Translations under genes and position numbers: made by a program
Part shown: in pieces, positions 7,212 to 17,441 of the stretch
Numbering within the stretch: the first letter of the stretch is position 1
How the letters are laid out: every line of letters begins with the position of its first letter
From: JAFGDH01 sp964441265
GTDB taxonomy: Archaea > Aenigmatarchaeota > Aenigmatarchaeia > QMZP01 > QMZT01
Length of the DNA: 54,129 bases
Assembly: GCA_964441265.1 (NCBI GenBank)
Contig: CAYYKJ010000010.1
Coordinates: 1-54,129 of the forward strand
Reading direction: 5' to 3'
Notes under the pieces: generated by a model
The model's input: the letters and a program-made list of their open reading frames with translations, nothing else
Databases searched by the model: none
What the model was told of the DNA's origin: nothing

Positions 7212-10200
7212 ATATAAGTCCTCTTCCGGGTTCTGTTCACGGCTTTCCGTTTCTTCTTCGCCCCTCTTGGACATGGTTATGGAGACTGCTACTATTATGA
7301 TTACTATGACCAGCACCACGAACACGTATATCCATGCGTTCGCTGGTAGTTGGGGAGTCTTGGGAAGGCACGGATCAGGGCACGATCCCCCGCAGTCTAT
7401 CCCTTCCTCGTCACCGTCCTTCACGCCGTTCTCGCAGGAGGATATCGATCCGGCAAAGCACCCCTCGTCCACGCTGCCGTCGCAGTCGTTGTCCTTCCCG
7501 TCGCACACTTCTGCCTGGGGTTCCTTTCCGCTGCACTCGACCGAACTGCCATCCTCCGAGCACACGTAAACTCCCGAGCACACGCCCGAACCGCACTCGG
7601 CACCCAACTCAGGCCAGTCCTCGTCCACCAGGCCGTCGCAGTCGTCGTCTATACCGTTGCAAAGCTCCTGAGAGGGTGTTCCGTCTCCATAACATCCGCA
7701 TTTGGTCGACTCGACCGAGTCCCCTTCCTTGACATCATCCACGATACCGTTGCAGTCGTCATCGATGTTGTTGCAGACCTCCACGCCGGCTCCCGGGGCG
7801 AAATTCCTCTCGTAGCACCCGCATCCGGATTCCGAAACCGACGTCCCTCCGCCGACATTGTCCACAATCCCGTCGCAGTCATCGTCTATGCCGTTGCATA
7901 TCTCGCTCACCGGGGAGCTCCCGCCATAACAGGCGCACCCGGTGGATGATTCCGAATCCCTTCCTCCCAGGTCGTCAACGATGCCGTTGCAGTTGTCGTC
8001 CAGGCCGTTGCACACCTCCTTGGTGGGGACCGTCATTTCCGTACAGCTGCTCCAGGTTCCCCTCAGGCAAAGCTGGTATCCCTCGCTGCAGGCACCGATG
8101 CCAAGGCCGCAGCTCCTGTTCTCTCCGGTGGTGCAGGCGCATCCCTCATCTATTGAGAAGTCGCAGTCGTCGTCCAGATTGTTGCATTCCTCGGGCTTCT
8201 TCTTGCTCTCGGACCCGTCTATGGTGGAGCATACCACTCCCTGGCCGTCCGGGGCGCACTCGTATATGCCTCCCTCGCAGACACCGTATCCACACGCGGA
8301 TCCCAGTTCAGGCCAGTCCTCGTCCACCAAGCCGTCGCAGTCGTCGTCCCTTCCGTTACAGGTCTCTGAAAGGTCCCCGTGTTCATGTTCCCCGCCGGAG
8401 CAGGCGCAGGTTCCCTCGAAGGTGACGTCGTCTATCACGCCGTTGCAGTCGTCGTCCACGCCGTTGCAGAATTCAGGCCTCGTCAGGGCGTTTCCCTGGT
8501 ATCCCCCGGAGCAGTAACAACTGGCCCCGAGTCCTTCATCCACTCTGCCGTTGCAGTTGTCGTCCATGTTGTTGCACTCCTCCTCCGCGGATTTCTTCTC
8601 GCTGATGAAGCTCTTTATCTTTCCGAAGTTGGAATGGTTGAAAATGATAGTCATGGAGCATGCGCACCCGGTAAGGTCGTCGTCTATTATACCGTTGCAG
8701 TCGTCGTCCTTCCCGTTGCACGTCTCCTGTACGGGCTCCCCCTCGTAACAACGGCAGTAATCAGAGGAATCCTCCCCGAATATGTTGTCTATTATGCCAT
8801 CGCAGTCGTTGTCCCTGTTGTCGCATATCTCGGGCTTAGCCATATTCAAACCCTTGACCCCAGCGTCGCTTGTGTGGCTGCATACCGTGGTGGTTCCTCC
8901 CAGGGCGCAGACGTAATGCCCCCCAAAACAGTCGGAATAACTCATCCCCCCGCAGGCCCTGCCGAGAGACTGGTTGACTCCGTCCACGAAGTAATCGTTC
9001 CTGAAGGGATCGTCTATTATACCGTCGCAGTCGTCGTCCTTCCCGTTGCACGTCTCCGTACTTATTTGGCCGGTGATGTTCTCGTCATTGTCGCTCCTGT
9101 AGACAGTCCACGAGCATGCGCAGCCGGAAACCCCCTCGTCTATGAACCCGTTGCAGTTGTCGTCTATGCCGTTGCAGGAGGGGCTCTCCTGCTGTGACCT
9201 GCGGACGGTTATGTTGACCGTCTCGTTGAAGCATCCGCAGTGGGTCCCGTTTTTCGAGGTCTTTCCTCCCACATTGTCTATCAGCCCGTCGCAGTCGTCG
9301 TCCACCCCGTTGCAAACCTCGGCAAGCTCTCCCGGGCTATGGTTTCCGTTATAACAGGCACAGGTGTGCGGGAACCTCACATTGTCCACCAGGCCGTCGC
9401 AGTTGTCGTCCAGCCCGTTGCATACCTCCTCGGAGGGCCCGACACCGTCGCACTCCCCCCACTCGTTTCCGGTGCACTCCTGGAGGCCCAGCGTGCAGGT
9501 GCTCAGCGAGTGCATGGAGAATGTCTTGTTGCATATCCTTACGGAATCGCACAGGCTGGCTATCGTTTTCACCCTTTCCGCATCGGTTCCGGTGCCTCCC
9601 ACGTGCTCCCTCATGAACCGGTCGCACTGGGCGTATATATCCCCGGAGACACGCTCCTGACCGAGGGTCTCTATCGATTCCTCCCGGCCGGGGGATGTCG
9701 AATAGGAATGCTTCCTGGCATGGCCCTCTATGTCCTCGTCACCAAGCTTACTGGAGAACACCGCCAGCTGATCGAAGACCATGCCGTCCGCCATCCTGCT
9801 CTGGTCGTGATCACTGCCTATGAACATGTCAGTCCCCAAGGATCCCAGGGCGAACCCGTCCGAGCTGCTGTCTTCCAGAGTCCCGTCCACGTAAATGGCC
9901 ATCCCCTTGGTGTTGTCCCATGAACATGCCACGTGGTAGAAGCGCGTTTCATCGCTCAGTGTTGTCGAGGATTCGAGCTTGTGCTCGGTGCCCCCGGAAC
10001 CATTTATGGTGAAGCTGACCTCGGAAGAGGACTCGAGAACTATGCCGAATTGCTCGTTTCCGGAGGAATCGGGCACGCTGAACAGGTATCTCTCCCCGCT
10101 TCCAGAGGGCTTGACCCAGAACTCCACCGTTCCCCTGAGGCGGTTGAAGTTCGAGGAGGTCGGATACCTCACCAGAGAGGGAGAAGCGCCAGAAGAGGTT

Positions 10201-13200
10201 ATCAGCCCCAGGTCATACTTGCCCCCCACATAGTTCACGTTCTCCACGGAAGAGGCCAGCTCGCTTCCCGGATCGCATTCAGAGCTGTCTTCGAAAGTGC
10301 AGAGAAGGAGCGTGTCCCCCCCGCCGGTCAGACCCAGTACCTCCGTCTCTCCGGGGGGTGTCCTGGAAACAGTAGGCTTTCCGTAGAAAACATAATAAAC
10401 CTCTGACGAATCCGAGGGAATGGTGACCCTGAAGGATATCTTGGTATCTTCCCTGCCGAATGCGGAGAGGTTGCACCAGTCGATGTATGACTCCGGATCG
10501 GCCTTCCTGCTTATCCTGAGGTCAGAGCCGTCCGGGTTCATCTTCCCGTCATCTATGAGACTGTCCGTGTCCAGCCCGAACTCCACCGGATAACTGAGCA
10601 GGCCGAAGGGATTGTCATTGGTTATGTTCAACTGAACCCTGTACTCGGAAACATCAGGGGTCCATGTTATCAGGCTGGATATGTTCTGCATGACCTCCCC
10701 GCAGACGCGGTCGATGTCTTTTTGGCTCTGGTAATAGATACCGCTCTGGTAACCACATATTTTCACCACCCCCAGGTCAGATGGTGAGCAGGCACATTCC
10801 TCGTCCACGCTGCCGTCGCAGTCGTTGTCCACGAAGTCGCAGTCCTCCGGGGATATGTAATTGTAAGCATTGCCCAGGAAGGTCTCCCATGCATCCACGG
10901 TGGTGTTGCAGACCGTATCCTTGCCGTCAGTACTGCAGACATGATAACCCCCCTCGCAGCCCCCCATGCCGCAGGAGTCGTTCCTGAAGCCCTCGTCCAC
11001 GATGCCGTCGCAGTCGTTGTCTATTCCGTCGCAGAGCTCTCCCGAACCTCTTATCTCCGCCACTTCGGAGGGAAGACGGTTCGTACAGGCGCATTCCACC
11101 GCATCCTCATCTATGCTGCCATCACAATCATCGTCTATCCCGTTGCAGGTATCGTCCTTTCCAATGGCCTGAAGTTCATTTATCAGGGTTATGTTGGTGA
11201 GCATGGCGCAGGCACATGTATCCGGGAACCGAACGTTATCTATTATGCCGTCGCAGTCGTTGTCCTTCCCGTCGCAGACCTCGGGCTCTGCCCCCCCCAA
11301 AACGCATGCACACGTCTCCCCGAGCACCTTCACCTCCACGGGCGCAAGGAAGCACTTCGGCTTTTCATAAATCCACTTGCACTCGGAATAGGTATAACTT
11401 TGCCTGCTCAGGGTTCCCTGTAAATGCACGTTCTCCATGCAGTGTATCACCTCGTCAGTGCAGCTGTTGCGGGTGACGTTCATGGGAGTCACTATCTCTA
11501 CATCCTCTATGTGGCACTTGTCAGAGGAATATACCTGCCTGCAGAAGGACGGGGAATCCCCACGCTCCTCGCATTCCCATGCGCTCTCGGTGCAGTTGTT
11601 CACCTGAATCGTCCTCTCAGGATCGTCCACCACACCGTTGCAGTCATTATCTATGCCGTCGCATATCTCCTCGGCAGGCGGAGCTCCGCCGAAGCATCCG
11701 CACCCCGTCACCTCTTCGGCCGTCCATGTTCCTCCCCTGCTGTTGAATGTGTTTATTATGCTGTCTATCCCGCCTATGTCATCTACCCACCCGTTGCAGT
11801 CGTCATCCACGCCGTTGCAAAAAGTCACATCATCCTCATCGACCGGCTCCCCCGGCCTGTCATGGCTGGAATTGTAATCCCACATGTAATTATCATTGCA
11901 GAACCTCGTTCCCTCGTGGCAAGCCCCCACGCCCCTCTTCCCGGGATATGTTTCGTCATCGAAATAGTTCTCGTCCAGCTCCCCGACGGAAAGGCATTCC
12001 ACGACATAGAAGTCGGATTCATTCTGCTGGTCCGCCCCGCCTTCAATGCTGTCCAGTTCCACCTCTATCTTGTATTTGCCCGTGTCATTCGGAGCGAGCA
12101 GGCCGAAGTCCCCGAAAAGATTCAGTACGAGGGAATAGTTCTTGTATAAGCCCCCTTCATAGGTCTCGTTCAGCTCCGCGCTCACGTCCCATCCGCTGGA
12201 AACATCCCCATCGGCGGTTATGTTGACCACCTTATCGCCCGCAGTGCTTGATGCAGATATATCCACAGATTCCGGATCTATCCTCCAGTCTTCCCCGGAC
12301 ATCTTGAAGGGGGATGGGGGTATTGTATACCTGCTACCCTTTATACCGTGCTCATTTTTGCAGTCCAGCGTGCATGTCTCGTAGCCGGGTATGCAGTAGC
12401 AGCACCCGGAAAGGGAATCCCTGTCGCAGGTATCCGTGTTGTTGTACCAGGTTATCTCCTCCACCTCTTCCGAATCTTCGGAGGCGCCGGATACCCAGGC
12501 GCAGAACTTGGGGAGCTCCGGGACCTTTTCGAACTGCTCCAGACTGAAGTCCAGAACCCTTTCCTCGGTCGGACCGTGACCGTGATAGGGGAGGTAATTG
12601 ATTATATACATGAGCGCGTTCTCGTCGTAATCATGAATTGTTATCTCCCCTTTCTTGCCGTTCCAGCTCGCTTTCCCCGAGATATAGTCCTGGAGTTCGC
12701 AGCATATCCCCCCGACCGAATATTCCCAGTCACAGACCCCCTCAGGAGCGGGGCACTTGTATATCCCCCCGATCGTATTTTCTGTATACTTGTCCCTGTA
12801 AGTATCGAGACTGTGGTGGTCGAAGGGCTCTATCCACATCTTCCTGTCGCTGCCCTCTTCAGTCCAGTCCCTGGTGGTTCCGCTGGAGAGCTTCCTCTCG
12901 GTAACCCAGCCGTTCGGACCGGTGCTGCACATTGAATCGCACCCGGTCCCGCTGCAGAAGTCCTTGCACGCCTCGTAGGTGTCGTCCCCGCAGGCCATCC
13001 TCAGGGAAAGGTCGATATCACCTGCTTTCGAACTGGTTATATCAATGTCCTTGTATTTCTTCACGTCCCTCTCGTGGGAGGATATCCCTATGTCCTTGAG
13101 GCCTTCATCCATGCTCACCGTGGCGGTGGAAGTGACCTTTTCTCCCTCGGTATCGCTCCACCATTTGGTATGGGGTTTGTCGCTTCCCACTCCGTCGAAG

Positions 13201-14696
13201 AAATCGGAAAAGAAATTCCCCGGCGGGTCTGCTGGGAGCGCCCTCAGGTAGCACTCATCCCTGCAGTAGAGATAGACCTCAAGCTTGTGAACACCTATGG
13301 GTATTTCCATGACATCTCCACAATTCGCATTACCTCCGGAACACTCCTCCTCTGTAAGGCACCCGCAATGTATACGATCTTCAAAATTTCCGTCCAGGAC
13401 GATCGACACGCCGGTGTTCGCAAATATGGAGAAGTCGATCATCTCCCTGGTCTTCGTATAGACCCATGTGGTGAACCTGTAGCTCTTGTCGCTGTCCTGG
13501 CTCCAGAACTCTATCCCGTTCGAGTTGAATATGAGTGGATCTTTCACAACATCGACATCTCCTCGATAAATCTTGAGTTCCTCACCAGTACAATTGTAAG
13601 AGGTTTCCGACGACCATCCGGTGACGCCCGGAGCTCTCTCGAAATCCGCCGGTCCCGAGCAGTAATTCATCAGACCCCTTCCGTCCAGACTCCTAACTCC
13701 CACCTCCTCGGCATTCCAGTAAGAGTTTGCCCCTGAGATAGAGAACGGAGAACTCATCATGGCGTCGAATTGTTGGCTAAATTCAGTAATTCCTTCTTCT
13801 TGTGGCTTGATCGTCAGGTCGCGCTTATCCACCTCCTTATTATTATCATAAGCGGTGATTCTAATTCCTGTGACCTTCCCCCCATGCAAAGTTATTTTAG
13901 CTGTATCCTCACCAGAATCATCCGAACCCTCCACCTCGTCGCCGGTCCAGCTGTCATAAGGGCTAGTATGTATAACCCAGTCATTGCCATTGTCTGCTAT
14001 TTTCCATTTAATGGTTTTGTCCCGTCTTACATAGACATAAGTTGTGAGAACATATGTCCTTTCATCTTCCCCGTCGCACTCGAAATGGAGGTTTTTCGGA
14101 TTTTCCTTATCTTCCTCAAGCCAAGGCTCCCAGCCGTCTTTATTTTCCCATTCCAGCCTGAAAAAATTGGGAAGTCCCGAACCTTCGGTACTCTGGATGC
14201 TCGGTTTACTGAGCTCCTCGTAGACCATCTTGTCGAATTCATATGTGAACTCGTAGGGAGCGGTGCTCACGTTGTCAGCGGTCAGATTTACGGAATAATT
14301 GAAGAAGAGAGGCTCGAAGGTGTATTCCCCGTCAGAGATTATCCCTTTGTCCTCCAGATAGGGAGCGATATCCAGGCTCTCTTCCGCTTGGGTGCCGTCG
14401 TCGTAGGTCACGACACTGGAGTCTTTCTTTATCTTCGCGGTGATTTTGGTCTCGCCCTCCCCGGCGGGAAGGGCCTCGTCAAAGGTGATGTTTATGTTAG
14501 TCGAGAGGGGATTTCCCTTCAGGAACCTCCCCATCCCTATGCTGACCCCGGCGTCCGGCTGGTCCGGGTCGGTGACCTCGGGAATCCCTATGCCCACGAA
14601 GCCGCCGCTGTACCGTGGGGCGGTGCTCACGAAAAAGAGAAATGCCAGAAAAACAGGAATGATCAACAGCAGGCTTCGCTTCCCAGTACCCCTCAT
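7191..14696 (-). CDS. Giant membrane-anchored surface protein with 21 MopE-type repeats, DUF2341 and LamG domains
   Basis: A 2501-aa protein with an N-terminal signal peptide or anchor (residues 1-30, LLLIIPVFLAFLFFV). Residues 30-950 hold beta-rich, N-glycosylation-rich modules with paired cysteines. Two blocks of the putative metal-binding motif CNGxDDDCDGxxDE follow: six copies at about 960-1300 and fifteen at about 1760-2405. Between them lies a DUF2341-like (about 1345-1455) and LamG/concanavalin-like (about 1485-1655) insert. Near the C-terminus there is a CxNGxxDGDEEGIDCGGxCxxPC motif, then one transmembrane helix (about 2455-2478) and an acidic tail. The motif is called Cu-binding MopE but is acidic and calcium-like. 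A role in adhesion or the cell surface is inferred. Confidence 0.88.
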   Translation of the reverse strand: MRGTGKRSLLLIIPVFLAFLFFVSTAPRYSGGFVGIGIPEVTDPDQPDAGVSIGMGRFLKGNPLSTNINITFDEALPAGEGETKITAKIKKDSSVVTYDDGTQAEESLDIAPYLEDKGIISDGEYTFEPLFFNYSVNLTADNVSTAPYEFTYEFDKMVYEELSKPSIQSTEGSGLPNFFRLEWENKDGWEPWLEEDKENPKNLHFECDGEDERTYVLTTYVYVRRDKTIKWKIADNGNDWVIHTSPYDSWTGDEVEGSDDSGEDTAKITLHGGKVTGIRITAYDNNKEVDKRDLTIKPQEEGITEFSQQFDAMMSSPFSISGANSYWNAEEVGVRSLDGRGLMNYCSGPADFERAPGVTGWSSETSYNCTGEELKIYRGDVDVVKDPLIFNSNGIEFWSQDSDKSYRFTTWVYTKTREMIDFSIFANTGVSIVLDGNFEDRIHCGCLTEEECSGGNANCGDVMEIPIGVHKLEVYLYCRDECYLRALPADPPGNFFSDFFDGVGSDKPHTKWWSDTEGEKVTSTATVSMDEGLKDIGISSHERDVKKYKDIDITSSKAGDIDLSLRMACGDDTYEACKDFCSGTGCDSMCSTGPNGWVTERKLSSGTTRDWTEEGSDRKMWIEPFDHHSLDTYRDKYTENTIGGIYKCPAPEGVCDWEYSVGGICCELQDYISGKASWNGKKGEITIHDYDENALMYIINYLPYHGHGPTEERVLDFSLEQFEKVPELPKFCAWVSGASEDSEEVEEITWYNNTDTCDRDSLSGCCYCIPGYETCTLDCKNEHGIKGSRYTIPPSPFKMSGEDWRIDPESVDISASSTAGDKVVNITADGDVSSGWDVSAELNETYEGGLYKNYSLVLNLFGDFGLLAPNDTGKYKIEVELDSIEGGADQQNESDFYVVECLSVGELDENYFDDETYPGKRGVGACHEGTRFCNDNYMWDYNSSHDRPGEPVDEDDVTFCNGVDDDCNGWVDDIGGIDSIINTFNSRGGTWTAEEVTGCGCFGGAPPAEEICDGIDNDCNGVVDDPERTIQVNNCTESAWECEERGDSPSFCRQVYSSDKCHIEDVEIVTPMNVTRNSCTDEVIHCMENVHLQGTLSRQSYTYSECKWIYEKPKCFLAPVEVKVLGETCACVLGGAEPEVCDGKDNDCDGIIDNVRFPDTCACAMLTNITLINELQAIGKDDTCNGIDDDCDGSIDEDAVECACTNRLPSEVAEIRGSGELCDGIDNDCDGIVDEGFRNDSCGMGGCEGGYHVCSTDGKDTVCNTTVDAWETFLGNAYNYISPEDCDFVDNDCDGSVDEECACSPSDLGVVKICGYQSGIYYQSQKDIDRVCGEVMQNISSLITWTPDVSEYRVQLNITNDNPFGLLSYPVEFGLDTDSLIDDGKMNPDGSDLRISRKADPESYIDWCNLSAFGREDTKISFRVTIPSDSSEVYYVFYGKPTVSRTPPGETEVLGLTGGGDTLLLCTFEDSSECDPGSELASSVENVNYVGGKYDLGLITSSGASPSLVRYPTSSNFNRLRGTVEFWVKPSGSGERYLFSVPDSSGNEQFGIVLESSSEVSFTINGSGGTEHKLESSTTLSDETRFYHVACSWDNTKGMAIYVDGTLEDSSSDGFALGSLGTDMFIGSDHDQSRMADGMVFDQLAVFSSKLGDEDIEGHARKHSYSTSPGREESIETLGQERVSGDIYAQCDRFMREHVGGTGTDAERVKTIASLCDSVRICNKTFSMHSLSTCTLGLQECTGNEWGECDGVGPSEEVCNGLDDNCDGLVDNVRFPHTCACYNGNHSPGELAEVCNGVDDDCDGLIDNVGGKTSKNGTHCGCFNETVNITVRRSQQESPSCNGIDDNCNGFIDEGVSGCACSWTVYRSDNDENITGQISTETCNGKDDDCDGIIDDPFRNDYFVDGVNQSLGRACGGMSYSDCFGGHYVCALGGTTTVCSHTSDAGVKGLNMAKPEICDNRDNDCDGIIDNIFGEDSSDYCRCYEGEPVQETCNGKDDDCNGIIDDDLTGCACSMTIIFNHSNFGKIKSFISEKKSAEEECNNMDDNCNGRVDEGLGASCYCSGGYQGNALTRPEFCNGVDDDCNGVIDDVTFEGTCACSGGEHEHGDLSETCNGRDDDCDGLVDEDWPELGSACGYGVCEGGIYECAPDGQGVVCSTIDGSESKKKPEECNNLDDDCDFSIDEGCACTTGENRSCGLGIGACSEGYQLCLRGTWSSCTEMTVPTKEVCNGLDDNCNGIVDDLGGRDSESSTGCACYGGSSPVSEICNGIDDDCDGIVDNVGGGTSVSESGCGCYERNFAPGAGVEVCNNIDDDCNGIVDDVKEGDSVESTKCGCYGDGTPSQELCNGIDDDCDGLVDEDWPELGAECGSGVCSGVYVCSEDGSSVECSGKEPQAEVCDGKDNDCDGSVDEGCFAGSISSCENGVKDGDEEGIDCGGSCPDPCLPKTPQLPANAWIYVFVVLVIVIIIVAVSITMSKRGEEETESREQNPEEDLYSGELYL
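7461..9425 (-). repeat. Downstream block of 15 MopE motif repeats
   Basis: Protein-level tandem repeats of about 30-55 residues, each centred on C(N/D)GxDDDC(D/N)GxxD. Spacers have loosely conserved CxC and glycine patterns. Strong similarity at DNA level (runs like CCGTCGCAGTCGTCGTC) makes the region prone to recombination and misassembly. Confidence 0.85.
10798..11821 (-). repeat. Upstream block of 6 MopE motif repeats
   Basis: Six copies of the same Cys/Asp motif, more widely spaced than in the other block; one spacer of about 110 residues carries eight extra cysteines. Confidence 0.85.
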
Positions 14697-14742
14697 ACTA
14701 TATAATATGGCCAGTCCGGTATTTATTAGTTAATATAGCGGA

Positions 14743-15060
14743 CTATTCCAGAAGCTTTTCCAGCCTCCCGGAAATCACTTCCTTGGGCAAAGCACCCACC
14801 ATACGGTCGGCCATCTTCCCGTCCTTGAACACGAGGAGGGTGGGTATGGACATTATGCCGAATTTGACAGGTGTCTTCTTGTTCTCGTCGATGTTCATCT
14901 TGGCGACCTTTATCTTCCCTTCCATCTCTTTCTCTATCTGCTCGAGCACAGGGCTAACCATGTGACACGGTCCGCACCACTCCGCCCAGAAATCCACGAT
15001 GACCAGCGGATTGCTCTTGACCAGATCATCAAATCCATCGTCATTCACATTTTCCGTCAT
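14743..15060 (-). CDS. trxA: Thioredoxin
   Basis: A classical 105-aa thioredoxin with the WCGPC active site at residues 28-32, the buried Asp in VDFWAEW, and the cis-Pro in MSIPTLLVF. GAGGTGG lies five bases before the ATG and overlaps the end of the upstream gdhA gene, so the two are translationally close. As the last gene of trxB-gdhA-trxA, it is the probable substrate of the reductase two genes upstream. Confidence 0.97.
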   Translation of the reverse strand: MTENVNDDGFDDLVKSNPLVIVDFWAEWCGPCHMVSPVLEQIEKEMEGKIKVAKMNIDENKKTPVKFGIMSIPTLLVFKDGKMADRMVGALPKEVISGRLEKLLE

Positions 15061-15070
15061 TCAAACCACC

Positions 15071-16318
15071 TCATATGTCTCCTCTTATCTTCATTGCCTC
15101 CACGACTCTCTTTACCGCTATCAGATAAGCGGCCTTTCTCATGGAGACATTGTATTTCTTCGCCGTTTCCACCATATCTTTGAACGCCTTCGAGAGGAGT
15201 ATCCCCATCCTCCGGTAGACCTCCTCTTCTGACCAGAAGTAGCTCTGGATATCCTGAACCCATTCGAAATAGCTGACTATGACCCCGCCCGCGTTCGCCA
15301 GTATGTCGGGGACTACCATTACGCCCCGATCCGCGAGTATGTTGTCCGCTTCGGAGGTCACGGGCCCGTTCGCCCCCTCTATTATCATCTTCGCCTTTAC
15401 CTTGGAGGCGTTTCCCTTGTTTATGACCCCCTCCAGGGCAGCGGGTATCAGTATGTCAGCTTCCACGCAAAGGAGATCATCGTTGCTCATCTTTTTCGAT
15501 CCCGGGAAGCCAACGACCGAGCCCGTCCTTTCCTTATGCGCCATCACCTTTTTGGGATCGAGGCCTTCGGGGCTGAATATGGCTCCCTTTGAATCGGAAA
15601 CGGCGATTATCTTCATGCCCATACCGTGCAGTTTCTCGGCAGCGACATGACCCAGATTCCCGTATCCCTGTATGGCCACCCTCGTTTTCTTGGGATCCTT
15701 CCCGAAATGCTTCATTACGTCCCTGGCCACATGAGCGAGCCCGCATCCGGTGGCGCAGGCCCTGCCATTGGAACCTCCTACCTCTATTGGCTTTCCGGTT
15801 ATCACGCCGAGTTCGGTGTGGCCGTGAATCCTGGAATACTCGTCCATCATCCAGGCCATTATCTGGGGGTTCGTGTAAACGTCGGGGGCGGGTATGTCCG
15901 TTTTGGGGCCTATAAAATTATACATCCTTTCCACGTATCCCCTGCTGAGCCTTTCCAGCTCTCCCCCGGACAGCTTCTTTGGGTCAACGACCACGCCGCC
16001 CTTGGCCCCTCCATAAGGGATATCAACCAGCGAGCATTTCCAGGTCATCCATGCGGCCAAGGCCTTCACTTCGTCCACGTCAACCTTTGGGTGAAACCTT
16101 ATCCCTCCCTTGGTGGGCCCCCTCGTATCATTATAGTGAACCCTGTAACCCATGAAAACCTTCCATCTGCCGTCGTCCATCTTCACGGGAATGGAAACTT
16201 CCATGTACTCCTTGGGGATGGAAAGTACCTCGTAAACGCTCTCGTCATAACCCAGCTTCCTGACCGCCCATCTAAGCTGCGCCTTGGCGTCCTCGAAAGG
16301 ACCCGTTTTCTCCATCAT
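15071..16318 (-). CDS. gdhA: Glutamate dehydrogenase
   Basis: Interconverts glutamate and 2-oxoglutarate plus ammonia with NAD(P). The 415-aa length is usual for hexameric archaeal enzymes. Visible motifs are KGGIRFHP (substrate Lys region), PYGGAKGGV with the catalytic Lys, PAPDVYTNPQIMAWMMDEY, and the Rossmann GYGNLGHVAAEKL. GAGGTGA precedes tandem ATG ATG codons; I use the first. Spacing is 9 nt to trxB and 10 nt to trxA, so the three genes form an operon that mixes ammonia assimilation with thiol redox control. Confidence 0.97.
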   Translation of the reverse strand: MMEKTGPFEDAKAQLRWAVRKLGYDESVYEVLSIPKEYMEVSIPVKMDDGRWKVFMGYRVHYNDTRGPTKGGIRFHPKVDVDEVKALAAWMTWKCSLVDIPYGGAKGGVVVDPKKLSGGELERLSRGYVERMYNFIGPKTDIPAPDVYTNPQIMAWMMDEYSRIHGHTELGVITGKPIEVGGSNGRACATGCGLAHVARDVMKHFGKDPKKTRVAIQGYGNLGHVAAEKLHGMGMKIIAVSDSKGAIFSPEGLDPKKVMAHKERTGSVVGFPGSKKMSNDDLLCVEADILIPAALEGVINKGNASKVKAKMIIEGANGPVTSEADNILADRGVMVVPDILANAGGVIVSYFEWVQDIQSYFWSEEEVYRRMGILLSKAFKDMVETAKKYNVSMRKAAYLIAVKRVVEAMKIRGDI

Positions 16319-16327
16319 AAAATCACC

Positions 16328-17272
16328 TCACGAACTCCCCTTACCGCCCGAATCTTTGACGTAATTATAGGCCGATTCGGCAGCGATTGCACCCTCGGCC
16401 GCGGCGGTCACTATCTGCTCGAAGCGGTTGGATTCACCGGTGATGTCGCCCGCGGCGAAAATCCCGGGTATGGTTGTGGACATGTCCCTTCCCGTCTTGA
16501 CCATGCCGTTCCCCTCGACTTCGGCACCCAGCTCTTTCGCCAGGGAGGATGCGGGCTCTGACCCTATCTCGATGAAAACGCCATCCACTTCCATTTTATA
16601 CTGCTTTTCCTTTCCTTTTATATTGATGCTCTCAACCCGGTCCTCTCCGAGTATTTCCGTGGGGGCCGATTCGAATATCATCTCTATCTTGGGGTTCTCT
16701 CTCGCCTTCTCCTTCCAGTAAGGAACCGCCTTCATCTTGTCGAACGTTCTCCTGTATATCAGATAGACCTTTTTGGACTGCTCCGCGAGGAGGATCGCCG
16801 CCCTGACCGCGGAATTCCCTCCCCCTATCACGGCCACTGTCTTGTCCCTGAAGAACGCGGCATCGCAGGTTGCGCAGTAGGAAACTCCCTTCCCGGCGAG
16901 CTTTTTCTCCCCGGGTATTCCCATCTTCCTTTTCCTGCTCCCGGTGGCGAATATCACCGCATTTCCCGTGAACCGCTCGTCGCTCCCGGTCTTCACCAGG
17001 AATCCGTCTCCCTTCTTCTCCACGCCGGAGACCTCGGTGAAAAGCTTGATGCCGACACCGAGCTTTTCGGCGTGCTCCTTGAACTTCTTGGCCATATCCA
17101 TGCCCTTTATCCCGGGAAGACCCGGGTAGTTGTCAACCTCCCATGCCTCGGATATCTGGCCTCCCAGCTCCTTACCGATGAGGAGGGTCTTCAGATTGTA
17201 ACGGACGGAATATATTCCCGCGCAAAAACCGGCAGGCCCCGCCCCGATTATTATCACGTCGTAATTTTCCAT
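16328..17272 (-). CDS. trxB: Thioredoxin reductase
   Basis: FAD-dependent NADPH (or NADH) thioredoxin reductase of 314 aa. The FAD fold is GAGPAGFCAG, the redox pair is CATC, the NAD(P) fold is GGGNSAVRAA, and the C-terminal FAD motif is GIFAAGDITG. The ATG at 17272 was chosen because GGGGGTG lies eight bases upstream and the protein then begins just before the FAD-binding strand; the longer frame to 17368 has no support. First gene of the trxB-gdhA-trxA operon. Confidence 0.95.
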   Translation of the reverse strand: MENYDVIIIGAGPAGFCAGIYSVRYNLKTLLIGKELGGQISEAWEVDNYPGLPGIKGMDMAKKFKEHAEKLGVGIKLFTEVSGVEKKGDGFLVKTGSDERFTGNAVIFATGSRKRKMGIPGEKKLAGKGVSYCATCDAAFFRDKTVAVIGGGNSAVRAAILLAEQSKKVYLIYRRTFDKMKAVPYWKEKARENPKIEMIFESAPTEILGEDRVESINIKGKEKQYKMEVDGVFIEIGSEPASSLAKELGAEVEGNGMVKTGRDMSTTIPGIFAAGDITGESNRFEQIVTAAAEGAIAAESAYNYVKDSGGKGSS

Positions 17273-17441
17273 GTCATCAGCACCCCCATAGGCCGCCCTC
17301 TTAATCAATGGCAGCCAGATTAAGGTTGGATTATTTTTGTTTTCGGGGGATATAAAAATGATTTCCAAAATTCCCCCGAAAGAATATTTTCCGCCACCTC
17401 AAACAATATAAATCCCCTTTCAAATTCATTAACACGATCAT

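Noticed and set aside
7461..11821. Regular short DNA repeats that could look like a CRISPR array.
   Set aside because: The repeats are in frame, vary at codon level and encode the MopE Cys/Asp motif; there are no constant repeats, unique spacers of equal length or cas genes.
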